Shown one piece after another: positions 8,256 to 18,278 of a stretch of DNA of 64,000 nt. Source of the stretch: Flavicella sediminum (GTDB lineage Bacteria > Bacteroidota > Bacteroidia > Flavobacteriales > Flavobacteriaceae). The translations under genes were made by a program, and so were the position numbers. Numbering within the stretch: position 1 is the first letter of the stretch; each line of letters begins with the position of its first letter. The stretch is taken from the NCBI RefSeq assembly GCF_006381105.1, contig NZ_VDET01000036.1, positions 78,553-142,552 of the forward strand, given 5' to 3'. The notes under the pieces were generated by a model. The model searched no databases and was not told where the DNA came from. It saw only the letters and a program-made list of their open reading frames with translations.

Positions 8256-10826
8256 ATGAAGTTAATTTCAGCTATCACCTTATTATTGTTAATCTCTTGC
8301 GGATCAAATCCACAAGCCACAAAAGATGACATTACACAAAACCCAATTAATAGCTCATCAAAAAAGTACAACGAATTTTTCACCCCAGAAATGGAAATAG
8401 CGGTAGAGAAAGTTCTTAAGGGAATGACATTGGATGAAAAACTTACCATGTTGCAAGGTGATATTGACGGTCAAGCACCACCTAGTAGAGGTTCAGCAGC
8501 TGTAAAACGTTTAGGTGTCGGTGCCATGATTTTTTATAATGGTCCTAGAGGACTACAAACGTCATATAAAAGCACCCTTTTTCCAACAGGTATTGCGCAA
8601 GCTGCAAGTTTTAAACCTACCCTAGTAAAAGAAATTGGTGCTGCAATTTCTTCAGAGTTATTAGAGGCCGGATGGGATATTCTAGAAGCACCTTCCATCA
8701 ATATTATTAGAGACCCTTTGAATGGACGAAATTTTGAATATTATACCGAAGATCCTTATTTAAATGCAAAAGTAACAAGTGCATTTATTATAGGAGGACA
8801 AGGTGCAGGTGCATTAAACTCTGCAAAGCATTTTATAGGAAATAATAAAGAACAAAATAGAGGTCAAGTAAATGCGGTTATTGATGAAAGGGCTATGCAT
8901 GAAATTTACTTACCCGCATTTAAAGCAGCTTGTGAAGTTGGAGTATTGAGTATAATGACCGGAGCAAATAGAGTGAATGGCCCTCATGCTTCTGACAACC
9001 CGGATATAATCAATATATTGAAAGAAGAATGGAATTGGCCTGGCTTTTTATATACCGATTGGAACGGAGTGCAAACATCAAAGCAAGCTTTTGAAGCTGG
9101 GCTAGACTTATCTATGCCAGGAAAAGTTAAATCTCCATTTTCAGTTAACAAAATAAAACCTATAGCGAAAGCAAGTAAAACTAATTTACTAGCATTAGAT
9201 GATAAGGTGAGACGTTTATTACGTGGTAATTATTTTGCAGGAAAACTACCTGGATCTCCAGCGAAACCATCAGTAATTGTTGATTATGATAAACACCATC
9301 AATTAGCATTTGATGCAGCATTGGCGAGTATGGTATTGGTTAAAAATAATAAGAACCTATTACCTATATCCAGTAAAGTAAACAAGATAGCTGTACTAGG
9401 ACCTATGGCGAATAAAAAATTCTTTAAAGAATCTGGAGGAAGTTCAGGTGTTAGAGGAGTAATGTATGAAATATCAGCGCTACAAGGTCTTAAAAAAAGA
9501 TTTGGAGATAAAGTTACGAATGTACCTTTTTCAATCAATGAATTATACAAAAAAATTGCAGCTCCTAACGTATTTCATATTGATAAAACTGGTAATAAAA
9601 AAGAAGGATTCTTAGCTACTTACTCAGGTAAACACCCTAATACTGATAAAAAAAATATCGTATACCATAGTACTCCCGATATTAATTTTAATTGGGAAAT
9701 GGCTTCACCGGACCGTGATGAATTAAGCTCTGATAGATATATTGCAGAATTTACTGGTACACTGGTTCCTCCAACATCTGGAAATTATACCATTAGAATA
9801 AAAGGGAGTCAGAAAGTAACACTTGAGCTAGATGATAAATTGGTTTCTAACAAAATGTTTATTCAAAGATTTCGTGAGTCTACTATGAAATTAGAAGGCG
9901 GAAAAAAGTACAAAATCAAACTTACGTTCCGTAAAGCTCGTGGTGATGGAAATATTCAATTATCTTGGATAACTCCAAATTCTGAGCAACAATTAAATAA
10001 CAAACTTGACAGATCCGTGGAAGCAGCTCGTAATGCAGAATTTGTTGTTTTAGCTGTAGGTTTAGATCATAATACCGAATCTGAGGGTATGGATAGATTA
10101 AGTATGGGACTTCAAGACTATCAAGATAAATTGATAGAGCGCGTAATTGCTGTAAATCCTAATACTGCCATAATACTATACGGAGGAACACCTATGTCTA
10201 TGCCTTGGTTTGATAAAGCTCCTGCCCTAGTACTACCTTGGTATGCAGGTATTGAAAATGGTAATGCATTGGCTTCTTTATTAGCTGGAGACAATGATTT
10301 TGGGGGAAGAATGCCGATAACTTTTCCGAAAAAATATGAAGACTCACCGGCAGCACCTTTTCGCCAAAACTCAGCTAAAAATGATACTATAGAACATAAT
10401 GAAGGGGTTTTTGTTGGTTATCGTTGGTATGATAGCAATAAAATAGCCCCATTAATTCCTTTTGGGAAAGGATTGAGTTATTCAACTTATTCTTATGGCA
10501 AACCAACTATAAAAAAAGATGGAGAAAATGTTACTGTATCACTTTCTGTAAAAAACACAGGAGATGTTGAAGGAATAGATGTTGTACAATTATACATACA
10601 TGATCAACAATCTAGTTTCCCTAGACCTTTAAAAGAATTAAAAGGATTCAAAAGCATCAAATTAGCAGCAGGAGAAACCAAAGAAGTTTCATTCCAACTT
10701 AATGAAAGTTCATTTTCTTATTACAACCCCGACACTCATAAATGGTGGTTAGAACCAGGTAAATTCGATATATTAATTGGCCAATCTTCTGATAATATTT
10801 TGAGAAAAGTATCAATTAGACGTTAG
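8256..10826 (+). CDS. GH3 beta-glycosidase with PA14 insert, lipoprotein
   Basis: Lipoprotein signal 'LLLLISCGS' predicts membrane anchoring. The GH3 alpha/beta barrel includes 'GRNFEYYTEDPYLNA', the conserved 'SAKHFIGN' and the nucleophile region 'YTDWNGVQTS' (Asp in TDW). The second sandwich domain holds 'SSGVRG'. A PA14 domain is inserted at about residues 465-590 ('GFLATYSGKHPN ... GNYTIRIKGSQKV'). A C-terminal fibronectin III-like domain runs from about residue 745 ('VTVSLSVKNTGDVEGIDVVQLYI'). GH3 proteins of this architecture are usually beta-glucosidases or beta-xylosidases, so removal of a neutral beta-linked sugar is the likely role. It is the last gene of its operon and is followed by a terminator hairpin at 10849. 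Confidence 0.92.
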   Translation: MKLISAITLLLLISCGSNPQATKDDITQNPINSSSKKYNEFFTPEMEIAVEKVLKGMTLDEKLTMLQGDIDGQAPPSRGSAAVKRLGVGAMIFYNGPRGLQTSYKSTLFPTGIAQAASFKPTLVKEIGAAISSELLEAGWDILEAPSINIIRDPLNGRNFEYYTEDPYLNAKVTSAFIIGGQGAGALNSAKHFIGNNKEQNRGQVNAVIDERAMHEIYLPAFKAACEVGVLSIMTGANRVNGPHASDNPDIINILKEEWNWPGFLYTDWNGVQTSKQAFEAGLDLSMPGKVKSPFSVNKIKPIAKASKTNLLALDDKVRRLLRGNYFAGKLPGSPAKPSVIVDYDKHHQLAFDAALASMVLVKNNKNLLPISSKVNKIAVLGPMANKKFFKESGGSSGVRGVMYEISALQGLKKRFGDKVTNVPFSINELYKKIAAPNVFHIDKTGNKKEGFLATYSGKHPNTDKKNIVYHSTPDINFNWEMASPDRDELSSDRYIAEFTGTLVPPTSGNYTIRIKGSQKVTLELDDKLVSNKMFIQRFRESTMKLEGGKKYKIKLTFRKARGDGNIQLSWITPNSEQQLNNKLDRSVEAARNAEFVVLAVGLDHNTESEGMDRLSMGLQDYQDKLIERVIAVNPNTAIILYGGTPMSMPWFDKAPALVLPWYAGIENGNALASLLAGDNDFGGRMPITFPKKYEDSPAAPFRQNSAKNDTIEHNEGVFVGYRWYDSNKIAPLIPFGKGLSYSTYSYGKPTIKKDGENVTVSLSVKNTGDVEGIDVVQLYIHDQQSSFPRPLKELKGFKSIKLAAGETKEVSFQLNESSFSYYNPDTHKWWLEPGKFDILIGQSSDNILRKVSIRR

Positions 10827-10848
10827 TAAAACATAGAAAAAAAGTACT

Positions 10849-10905
10849 AAATAGTTATTTACATATCCCCTAATAAAAACATGTAAATAACTATTTTGTT
10901 GTTTT
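10849..10905 (+). terminator. Intrinsic terminator after GH3 gene
   Basis: A perfect 16-bp inverted repeat (10849-10864 with 10881-10896, 16-nt loop) begins 22 bp after the GH3 stop and is followed by a T-rich tract. It ends the 2090-10826 operon. Confidence 0.7.
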
Positions 10906-11111
10906 ATAATAATCTTATATAGAAACAACTCCTAAATATTTCAATCTTTTTAAATCCACAAATAAAAGTTTGAACTGTCAATATTCTTGAGATTATTTAG
11001 TTAAATAAAATTCCAACATTCAAATAATTAACAATAATACATATACATTATTAGAATACTATTTATTTAAACATAAAAACCACTAAAACCATATAAAAAC
11101 GGAGCAGATGT
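10906..11111. other. AT-rich intergenic stretch, nothing recognised
   Basis: The 369-bp gap between the GH3 gene and the first G8 gene holds the terminator at its left and PUL promoter 2 at its right. In the roughly 200 bp between them I see no open frame, RNA gene or clear repeat. Confidence 0.5.
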
Positions 11112-11148
11112 AACAGGATGCAATTGTCACAGTTTTTCACAAACTTTG
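11112..11148 (+). promoter_or_regulatory. PUL promoter 2: AACAGGAT site plus -7 box
   Basis: AACAGGAT at 11112-11119 is 29 bp before AAACTTTG (11141-11148). An upstream CAGA lies 9 bp before the CAGG, at 11105. The bases after the 8-mer (GCAATT) match promoter 1. The ATG of the G8 gene follows 47 bp after the box. Confidence 0.78.
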
Positions 11149-11195
11149 ATACAAATTAAATATTTTTTATAGCCACTTTAAAAAAATCAATATTT

Positions 11196-14100
11196 ATGAA
11201 AAAAATACTCCTTTTCATTTTCCTTTTATCTATAAATTTCATTTCAGTTTCGTATTCACATTACGAAGGAAAGAATGAGGTCATTAATCCCAATGATCAT
11301 TACTCTATAAATGCACTAGCATCTATCACTGCAATCTCAAATGGTGAATGGAATAATAATTCTACATGGAGTTCTAATTCCATTCCTACAAACCTTGATG
11401 ATGTTATCATTCCGAATGGAATTAGAGTTACACTATCAGGTACAATGACAGCTAGAAGTATAAGTGTTTTTGGAATTTTAAGTCCTTTTAGTCTAACCAC
11501 AAATTTCGAGTTAACAACCAAGGGTGTGATGATACAAAATGGTGGATTAATGCAAATTGGTAGTACAGCGTCTCCCTATTCGGCAAATGGTATTATTACA
11601 CTTACAGGGTCAAACCCTTCGGAGGTATTAATGGGAAGCTCTGTAATGGGTTCCAAATTAATTGGGGTCATGTCAAATGGACGATTAGAACTTCATGGTA
11701 TTGCAAAAAAAAGTTGGACACAATTGAACGCTACCGCATTAGCAGGGGCTAATAACATTACTTTAAAAGAAACTATTGATTGGGAAATTGGTGATGAAAT
11801 TGTTATTGCATCAACAGACTTTGACCCACATCAAGCGGAAAAAAGAAAAATCACTTCAATAACAGGTAATATTTTAGGACTAGATGCTCCATTAAACTAT
11901 ATGCATTGGGGTGTTGAACAAACGTATAACAATGGTACCAAAGACCTTATTTTAGACGAAAGAGCTGAAGTCGGTTTATTAACACATAATTTAAAAATAC
12001 AAGGAGACATTTCAAGTGAATCAAACGGTTTTGGTGGGCATATTATGTCTATGTCCGGCTCTATTTCAAAAGCTTCAAATATTGAATTGTATAGAATGGG
12101 ACAAAAATCTCAACTCGGTAAGTATCCTTGGCACTGGCATTTATTAGGAAATGCCAATGGACAATACATTAAAAACTCAGGTATTCACACCTCATACAAT
12201 AGAGTTATTACTGTTCATGGAACAAACAATACAGTGGTAGAAGGTAATGTTGGTTTTGATTTTCTGGGACATGGATATTTTTTAGAGGACGGAGATGAAA
12301 CTGGTAATTTATTTAAAAACAACTTGGGTGTTTTATGTAAAAGACCCAAAGATGGAGAGGAAACTACACCTAATGATATTGGTATTGGTGCCGACAGAGG
12401 TGTCCCTGAAGAGGCATTTCCATCAACATTTTGGATTACAAACCCCAACAATGACTTTATAGGAAATGTTGCTGCCGGTTCAGATGGTTCAGGATTTTGG
12501 CATCTCGTTTTAATAGAGCCAATAAATGAATCTGGTTCAAGCTATGAACCAGGAATTCAACCTATGGGAGTTTTTGATGATAACAAAGCTCATTCAAACT
12601 TATTTAATTGGGGTATCGATAGTGGAGTAGATAAAACTACGGAAGAACTGACAAATGGACATTACAGACCACAAAATGCCAATGGAAGTCAATTCATTCC
12701 AACCATTAATCGATTTACAGGTTATAAATCAGTTGATAGAAATGTTTGGATTAGAGCCAATAAAATGGATTTTTATGATTGTAAATTTGCAGATAATGGA
12801 CGTTCTGATTTTTTCTCATATACACAAACTTTATTCAATTCATTAGTTGTTGGTAAATCTGACAATATTGGTACGCCTACATCTGCAAGTGAGATTGAAG
12901 CAGGCAGAACATTGCCCTATCCTGATAGAGGAGCAAAAGTTTTTAGCAATGGTTTTAGAGGACATAGTATTTACGACGGTCCTTCTGGAATTGTAGATAC
13001 ACATTTTGCAGGTTTCGATTCTAACGGAGCTAATGCTTTTTGTTTCCAAACCAATGGAGCTTCACGAAAATCGACCAATCATTTTGCCAGAGGAATTACT
13101 TATGACGCTGCTATACCGGAAGCTAATAAATTTGATTTCACCAATACTTCTTATGTAAGCTATATGTATTTAAGTGGTATTATTGACGAAGATGGAAGTC
13201 TTACAGGACATGCTGGTAGCCGAGTATCTCCTATTATTTCATCGCATCCTAACGGGCGAAACTTATTTGAAAAAGGTGCCAACGTACAACAAACTGATAT
13301 TATTGAAAAACCAGAATGGGGTGCTTGGATTACTTCAGTAAAAGAATATAATTATTTTAGAAATATTGATTTTACGGATAAAGCAAATGGTGCTTTTACA
13401 CCACGTTATTTTATTACAGAATATCCTGATAAAACCACTCATGCTGTTTTTAATGTACAGACACAGCAAATATATTTTGATGGTCCTGTTATTACAAACG
13501 ATTTAGAGTACACTTATTATCTTCAATACCATAAACTCTCTAAATACATGGTAGGCGTTTTAGACGGTTGTAAAACAAATTCTGAAAACATGATTGTTGC
13601 GTATTCAAACATTCCAGGCATAGCATATGGTGGAAATGCTACAAGAGTTACAAGTATGGCACAACTAAAATCAAGTACTAACCAAGCCTATTTTATAAAA
13701 GATAACACCTTTTATTTTAAATTTATTAGTACAGGAATACAAAGTAATCATCTACAAAGACAGTTTGGACAAGACTTCAGGTTTAGAAATAGTGCGACTA
13801 TTTGTAATGCCGGAAATTGCAATGATGATTCAGAATGGGGAGATATTTTAGATGATGTTACCTTAATAGATTATAGCATTCGATCTATGGATTTAGGATC
13901 TATTGACACTAATGACGATTCTAGAGATAGCGCAACTACAACAGATGGCTTGACCGTTCCCTCTTTTACTTATGCAAATACCAAAGTAAATTTTACTATT
14001 GAAAACAATGGTAATGGTCAAGCTGGTTATACCGATTATGTAATTAATTTAGCTTCTAGACAAGTTTGGGAATATTTCAATACGTTGAATATTAATTATA

Positions 14101-15164
14101 CCGGACCTGATGTAGAAGTATTAATTGAAGATACCGAAGGTGCAACATTAAGTTTAGGAACTTATGCGTCTTCGGACATCGAAAACATTCGTATTGGTCA
14201 AGACTCTGAATTTGATAAATTTACAAAAGTTAAAAAATTAATATTACGTTTTCACGAATCTCATATAGGAGATATTCATAGTACATCTTCTGCAAATGTT
14301 CAGATCAATTACATAAAATTAGGTCTTGATATTCCAGAAAATTATAGTGTATCATCAACATCCACAATTCAAGATTCTGATGGAGATGGAATTTTAGATG
14401 CCGATGAAATAAGCCTTTGTAGAGATTCTAATTCCGCTTCAGATTTTGCTTTAGAATTTAATAGTGACAGTACGATTTTTGATGGATTTACACAAAAAAA
14501 TGCAGATGGTAGTATTACAGAAGAATTAGGAGTATTAAAGGGAACCTCCTCGTCTAGCAGTGGTGATGTTCAAATTATAAAAAATGGTTTCTTAGACATG
14601 TTAGGTTCAGACATTAGTACACTTAGTATCAGACTTAAAGCTAATACAGCCAGCAGCAGAGTACAATTTTTTTGGCAAAATGAAAATAGTGGTCCTGCTT
14701 CAACAAGAACAGTTTTCAAAAATTACACGGGCAATGGTAATTTCCAAACTCTTTCTTTTGATATGACTTCGAATAGCGAATGGCAAGGACAAAAAATTAA
14801 AGGTTTTAGAATAGATCCTATTTCTAATACCAATGTTTCTTTTGAAATTGATTGGATTCGTGCGAACAATGCCATTGACCCTACACTACCATGCGCTGAT
14901 TTAGCTGTTGAAAAAATTGCCCCAAAGAATGCGATAAAACTATATCCTAATCCTATTAAACCTAACCAAATAATAAATGTTATTGGTATAGAAAACTATA
15001 ATAATATTAAGATTATGGTTTACAATATTACTGGAAAAGAAGTGCCTTCAGAAATCATAGGAAACACAATAAAACTTCATAAAACTTCATCCGGAATTTA
15101 TTTTATAAAATTCTTCCTAGAAGATAAAAATCAAATCATTACAAAGAAATTATTTGTAAAATAA
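11196..15164 (+). CDS. Secreted G8-domain beta-helix protein with T9SS tail
   Basis: A 1322-residue protein with a signal peptide (residues 1-22). A G8 domain spans roughly residues 50-190 ('GEWNNNSTWSSNSIPTNLDD' onward). A right-handed beta-helix region similar to animal CEMIP/TMEM2 follows, with 'KYPWHWHLLGN', 'SYNRVITVHGT' and 'FLGHGYFLEDGDE'. Near residue 1065 'DSDGDGILDADE' is a calcium-binding thrombospondin type 3-like repeat. A sandwich module that may bind carbohydrate follows. The last 75 residues ('KLYPNP' to 'KKLFVK') are a T9SS sorting domain, so the protein is exported across the outer membrane. CEMIP-type proteins act on hyaluronan; here a role on the PUL polysaccharide, as lyase, hydrolase or binder, is inference. 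The gene overlaps the next reading frame by one base. Confidence 0.8.
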   Translation: MKKILLFIFLLSINFISVSYSHYEGKNEVINPNDHYSINALASITAISNGEWNNNSTWSSNSIPTNLDDVIIPNGIRVTLSGTMTARSISVFGILSPFSLTTNFELTTKGVMIQNGGLMQIGSTASPYSANGIITLTGSNPSEVLMGSSVMGSKLIGVMSNGRLELHGIAKKSWTQLNATALAGANNITLKETIDWEIGDEIVIASTDFDPHQAEKRKITSITGNILGLDAPLNYMHWGVEQTYNNGTKDLILDERAEVGLLTHNLKIQGDISSESNGFGGHIMSMSGSISKASNIELYRMGQKSQLGKYPWHWHLLGNANGQYIKNSGIHTSYNRVITVHGTNNTVVEGNVGFDFLGHGYFLEDGDETGNLFKNNLGVLCKRPKDGEETTPNDIGIGADRGVPEEAFPSTFWITNPNNDFIGNVAAGSDGSGFWHLVLIEPINESGSSYEPGIQPMGVFDDNKAHSNLFNWGIDSGVDKTTEELTNGHYRPQNANGSQFIPTINRFTGYKSVDRNVWIRANKMDFYDCKFADNGRSDFFSYTQTLFNSLVVGKSDNIGTPTSASEIEAGRTLPYPDRGAKVFSNGFRGHSIYDGPSGIVDTHFAGFDSNGANAFCFQTNGASRKSTNHFARGITYDAAIPEANKFDFTNTSYVSYMYLSGIIDEDGSLTGHAGSRVSPIISSHPNGRNLFEKGANVQQTDIIEKPEWGAWITSVKEYNYFRNIDFTDKANGAFTPRYFITEYPDKTTHAVFNVQTQQIYFDGPVITNDLEYTYYLQYHKLSKYMVGVLDGCKTNSENMIVAYSNIPGIAYGGNATRVTSMAQLKSSTNQAYFIKDNTFYFKFISTGIQSNHLQRQFGQDFRFRNSATICNAGNCNDDSEWGDILDDVTLIDYSIRSMDLGSIDTNDDSRDSATTTDGLTVPSFTYANTKVNFTIENNGNGQAGYTDYVINLASRQVWEYFNTLNINYTGPDVEVLIEDTEGATLSLGTYASSDIENIRIGQDSEFDKFTKVKKLILRFHESHIGDIHSTSSANVQINYIKLGLDIPENYSVSSTSTIQDSDGDGILDADEISLCRDSNSASDFALEFNSDSTIFDGFTQKNADGSITEELGVLKGTSSSSSGDVQIIKNGFLDMLGSDISTLSIRLKANTASSRVQFFWQNENSGPASTRTVFKNYTGNGNFQTLSFDMTSNSEWQGQKIKGFRIDPISNTNVSFEIDWIRANNAIDPTLPCADLAVEKIAPKNAIKLYPNPIKPNQIINVIGIENYNNIKIMVYNITGKEVPSEIIGNTIKLHKTSSGIYFIKFFLEDKNQIITKKLFVK

Positions 15165-15208
15165 TGAGAAACACGCGAGTGAAAAATAAAAATAGATTAA
15201 TCAATTTT

Positions 15209-18199
15209 ATGAAAAACAGCTTATTGAATCAGAAATACTTAGTTCTACTTCTCTTACTTGTATCAGGAGTATTATTGCATGCTAACAACAAGGATTCAGA
15301 TAGCTATATCACATCTAGCAAATCAAGAAAAACAAATAGCATCAGGTTTTCTTCAAAACCTGATGCTATATTGTCTACTATAACGTCTATCCCCTATAGC
15401 GGGAATGTTAGCCTACCAGTAGGTAGTAATATTACAGGGCTTCATAAATGGTCATCTATAAACAGTTGGGTTGGAAACTTAAAGCCAACAAATACAGATG
15501 ATGTTTTTATAGATGAAAATTCTGTGTTGGTATTAGATGAAAACATCAGTGTAAAATCTATTACCGTTGCTGGAAAATTAATTGTCGATCTTTCAAAAGA
15601 CATTCGCATTTCCACAGAATTTATTTTCGTAAAAGGAGCACAAGCCTACTTTGAATGGGGAACAGAAACGGAACCCTATTTAAAAAATGGAGTCATAACT
15701 TTGATTGGTACGGATACTGAGAAAAAAATTCCCAATACAAACGTCTCAACAAAATCAATTGTTGTTATGGACAATGGAGTTCTTGAACTACATGGTGAAA
15801 AAAAATTATCTTGGACAAAACTAAGTGCCAATGCAATAAAAAATAGAAATGTTATAAGCTTGGTAGACCCTGCTACAAATTGGAAGGTTGGAGATTCTAT
15901 AATTATTCTATCTTCTCGAATTAATATGAATCAAGCGGAAGTAAAAACTATAAAAAGCATTTCGAATAATAAAAAAACAATTAGATTAGATTCGGTATTA
16001 CAATATCCACATATCGGTACAGCTCATTCTTATACTAGTCCATCAAACAAAACATGGAATGCTGATATTAGAGCAGAGGTAGGATTGTTATCAAAAAGCA
16101 TAAAAATCCAAGGAGATTCTGATTCAGAAGATTTACAATATGGTGGCCACATTATGGTTCATTTCAATGGTATTGCTCATGTTGAAGATATAGAGTTGCA
16201 TAAAATGGGGCAAAAAAAGGTACTTGGTAGATACCCTTTCCATTGGCATTTAGTAGAAGAAAGAGGTGCTGGGCAATATTTAAAAAACACGAGTATTTAT
16301 AGAAGCTATAACCGTGCAATTACAATTCATGGAACAGAGTCTACATTAGTTGAGGGTAATTTCTGTGTGGACCATCTAGGTCATGGTTTATTTATGGAAG
16401 ATGGAGGCGAACGTTTTAATATTATTAGAAATAATGTAGTAGCCGTTACAAGAAAGCCAGACGAGGGAGACGAATTAACACCTTCTGACAATCAATTCAG
16501 CACCCCACAAAATGCTTCGCCATCTAGTTATTGGCTTACAAACCCAAACAATATTGTTACAAACAATATAGCAGGAGGTTCAGATGGTACCGGTTTTTGG
16601 TTTATTTTTCCAGATAAGCCCATTCAACAGTCTTCAGGTGTAGACAGACTAAAAAATTTAAATCCGAGAGGAGATAAATTAGGTGAATTTTCAGGAAATA
16701 CAGCCCATAGTAATAAAAATGGCTTTGATATATTTGATATTCTAAGAGAAGATCATTCCATAGGAGCCAATGCAAGTTGGAACAGAACAGAAAAACGCTA
16801 TTTAGACAACAATACTTGGTATGCAAATGAAATTGGCGTGTATGGTGGTATTGGTGGTGGCGTCCCTACTAGAAACGTTATTTTTAGAAATAATGTGTTT
16901 GTTGACAACGAAATTCATTTAATGCATGCGAATTATACAGATCATCTCAACTGTATATTTATTGCAAAATCAGGTGAAAGTGTATTTAATGGAGAACGTG
17001 TTTTAATGAAAGCATACGACGGAGCGTTTTCTATAACTAACTCTTATTTAGTAGGTTGGAATCAGCCAGAAACAAAATACGCAGCATCAATTGGAGGCTC
17101 TAAAAAGCATCCAAATTATGTGGTATCAGGTATTGAGAAAGATTTTACGGGACCTCCCAATTTTAATCTTCCAAATTATGACAGGTTGCAGAATGGCCCT
17201 GCAGGTGCCAATAGTACATCACATGTTCGAGTATGGATCTTTGCTATATGGGACAAAGATGGTTCTTTAACTGGTGTACCAGGTGGAGGAACTATAATAT
17301 CTAATCACAATATGCTCCGTGATGGTACAGAAAAACCTTTTGAAAATTGGCGGAATACCTACTTCACAAAAAAACGTATTGGACATCTTAATTTCCCAAT
17401 AATTAGCGGTAATGAAAATGACCCTAATGCTCCTAGAATGACTTTTACAAGAACTAAAGCAGGAACATCTAAAGCAGGGCATTATCATTCTAATGGTTTT
17501 TATAATATTCCTCAAACGGCTGTCATTTTAAATGATGATTTTCTCTACACGATTCAATTTGAAAATCTACCTGATAGCAGAAAACTTACATTAAGATTGG
17601 AAGACACTTACAAAGATGGTGACCATATAATCATTAGAATGAAGAATTTTGCGAAACTTGCAGGGATTACTACAGAAGAAAACTATCCTGTAGCTACAAC
17701 CTTAACAGCTTTAGAAAACTCAAGCGAAACAACAGTTGCCAAACTAGGAAACCATTTTTACGTAAAGTTCTTTGGTACAAAACTAGGAGTTTCTGTTATT
17801 AATTTTAAATGGAATATACAACCTGCGGGTTGGCCCGTATTAGATACCGATAATGATGGTGTTACAGATAGAGATGAAACTTTTGCAGGAACCGAGTATA
17901 TAGGTTTAGGTCCACTATATGAAAATGAACCACTGTTAAATATTCAATCTGTACAAGTAAACAATAGTATAACTTTATACCCTAATCCTATCAACTCTAA
18001 CCAAATAATAAATATTGTCGGTTTAGAAAGCTACAATGATGTTAAGGTTATGGTATATAATATTACTGGAAAAGAAGTGCATTCAGAAATCATAGGAAAC
18101 ACAATAAAACTTCATCATATTTCAACAGGAATTTATTTTATAAAATTCTTTATTGAAGATAAAAAACAAATTCTTACGAAGAAATTATTTGTGAAATAA
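15209..18199 (+). CDS. Second G8-domain beta-helix protein with T9SS tail
   Basis: Paralogue of the preceding gene, about 996 residues from this start. The frame is also open from an ATG at 15164 that overlaps the upstream stop. The ATG at 15209 gives a proper signal peptide (MKNSLLNQKYLVLLLLLVSG) and is preferred. A G8 domain occupies roughly residues 65-200, then the same beta-helix motifs appear: 'RYPFHWHLVEERG', 'SYNRAITIHGT', 'DHLGHGLFMEDGGE'. A short 'DTDNDGVTDRDE' calcium-type repeat precedes the T9SS tail ('LYPNPI' to 'KKLFVK'). It lacks the extra sandwich module of its neighbour. The conserved His and acidic residues in both copies make a shared active site plausible. A perfect hairpin lies inside the coding region at 15338-15367. 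Confidence 0.8.
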   Translation: MKNSLLNQKYLVLLLLLVSGVLLHANNKDSDSYITSSKSRKTNSIRFSSKPDAILSTITSIPYSGNVSLPVGSNITGLHKWSSINSWVGNLKPTNTDDVFIDENSVLVLDENISVKSITVAGKLIVDLSKDIRISTEFIFVKGAQAYFEWGTETEPYLKNGVITLIGTDTEKKIPNTNVSTKSIVVMDNGVLELHGEKKLSWTKLSANAIKNRNVISLVDPATNWKVGDSIIILSSRINMNQAEVKTIKSISNNKKTIRLDSVLQYPHIGTAHSYTSPSNKTWNADIRAEVGLLSKSIKIQGDSDSEDLQYGGHIMVHFNGIAHVEDIELHKMGQKKVLGRYPFHWHLVEERGAGQYLKNTSIYRSYNRAITIHGTESTLVEGNFCVDHLGHGLFMEDGGERFNIIRNNVVAVTRKPDEGDELTPSDNQFSTPQNASPSSYWLTNPNNIVTNNIAGGSDGTGFWFIFPDKPIQQSSGVDRLKNLNPRGDKLGEFSGNTAHSNKNGFDIFDILREDHSIGANASWNRTEKRYLDNNTWYANEIGVYGGIGGGVPTRNVIFRNNVFVDNEIHLMHANYTDHLNCIFIAKSGESVFNGERVLMKAYDGAFSITNSYLVGWNQPETKYAASIGGSKKHPNYVVSGIEKDFTGPPNFNLPNYDRLQNGPAGANSTSHVRVWIFAIWDKDGSLTGVPGGGTIISNHNMLRDGTEKPFENWRNTYFTKKRIGHLNFPIISGNENDPNAPRMTFTRTKAGTSKAGHYHSNGFYNIPQTAVILNDDFLYTIQFENLPDSRKLTLRLEDTYKDGDHIIIRMKNFAKLAGITTEENYPVATTLTALENSSETTVAKLGNHFYVKFFGTKLGVSVINFKWNIQPAGWPVLDTDNDGVTDRDETFAGTEYIGLGPLYENEPLLNIQSVQVNNSITLYPNPINSNQIINIVGLESYNDVKVMVYNITGKEVHSEIIGNTIKLHHISTGIYFIKFFIEDKKQILTKKLFVK
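15338..15367 (+). repeat. Intragenic perfect hairpin
   Basis: A 13-bp perfect inverted repeat (15338-15350 with 15355-15367) with a 4-nt loop lies inside the start of the second G8 gene, about 45 codons in. No T-run follows, so it is not a standard terminator. It might damp translation or protect mRNA. Confidence 0.5.
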
Positions 18200-18218
18200 T
18201 GATAGACAACAAAATTAA

Positions 18219-18272
18219 GGTTCTTAGTACAATGATAAATAAGCAACTCTTTTTATCATTATACTAAGAACC
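18219..18272. repeat. Long intergenic hairpin between G8 gene and DUF1080 gene
   Basis: A 19-bp inverted repeat with one mismatch (18219-18237 with 18254-18272, 16-nt loop) almost fills the 79-bp gap. It begins at GGTTCTTAGTA. It lacks a T-run on the plus strand. It may be a partial terminator or an mRNA-stabilising structure lowering expression of the following gene. Confidence 0.55.
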
Positions 18273-18278
18273 ATTTAG

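Noticed and set aside
11196..18199. Classical ulvan lyase hidden in the G8 proteins
   Set aside because: The motifs follow G8/CEMIP-type beta-helices, not the propeller or sandwich ulvan lyase families known to me, so I did not assign a lyase family.
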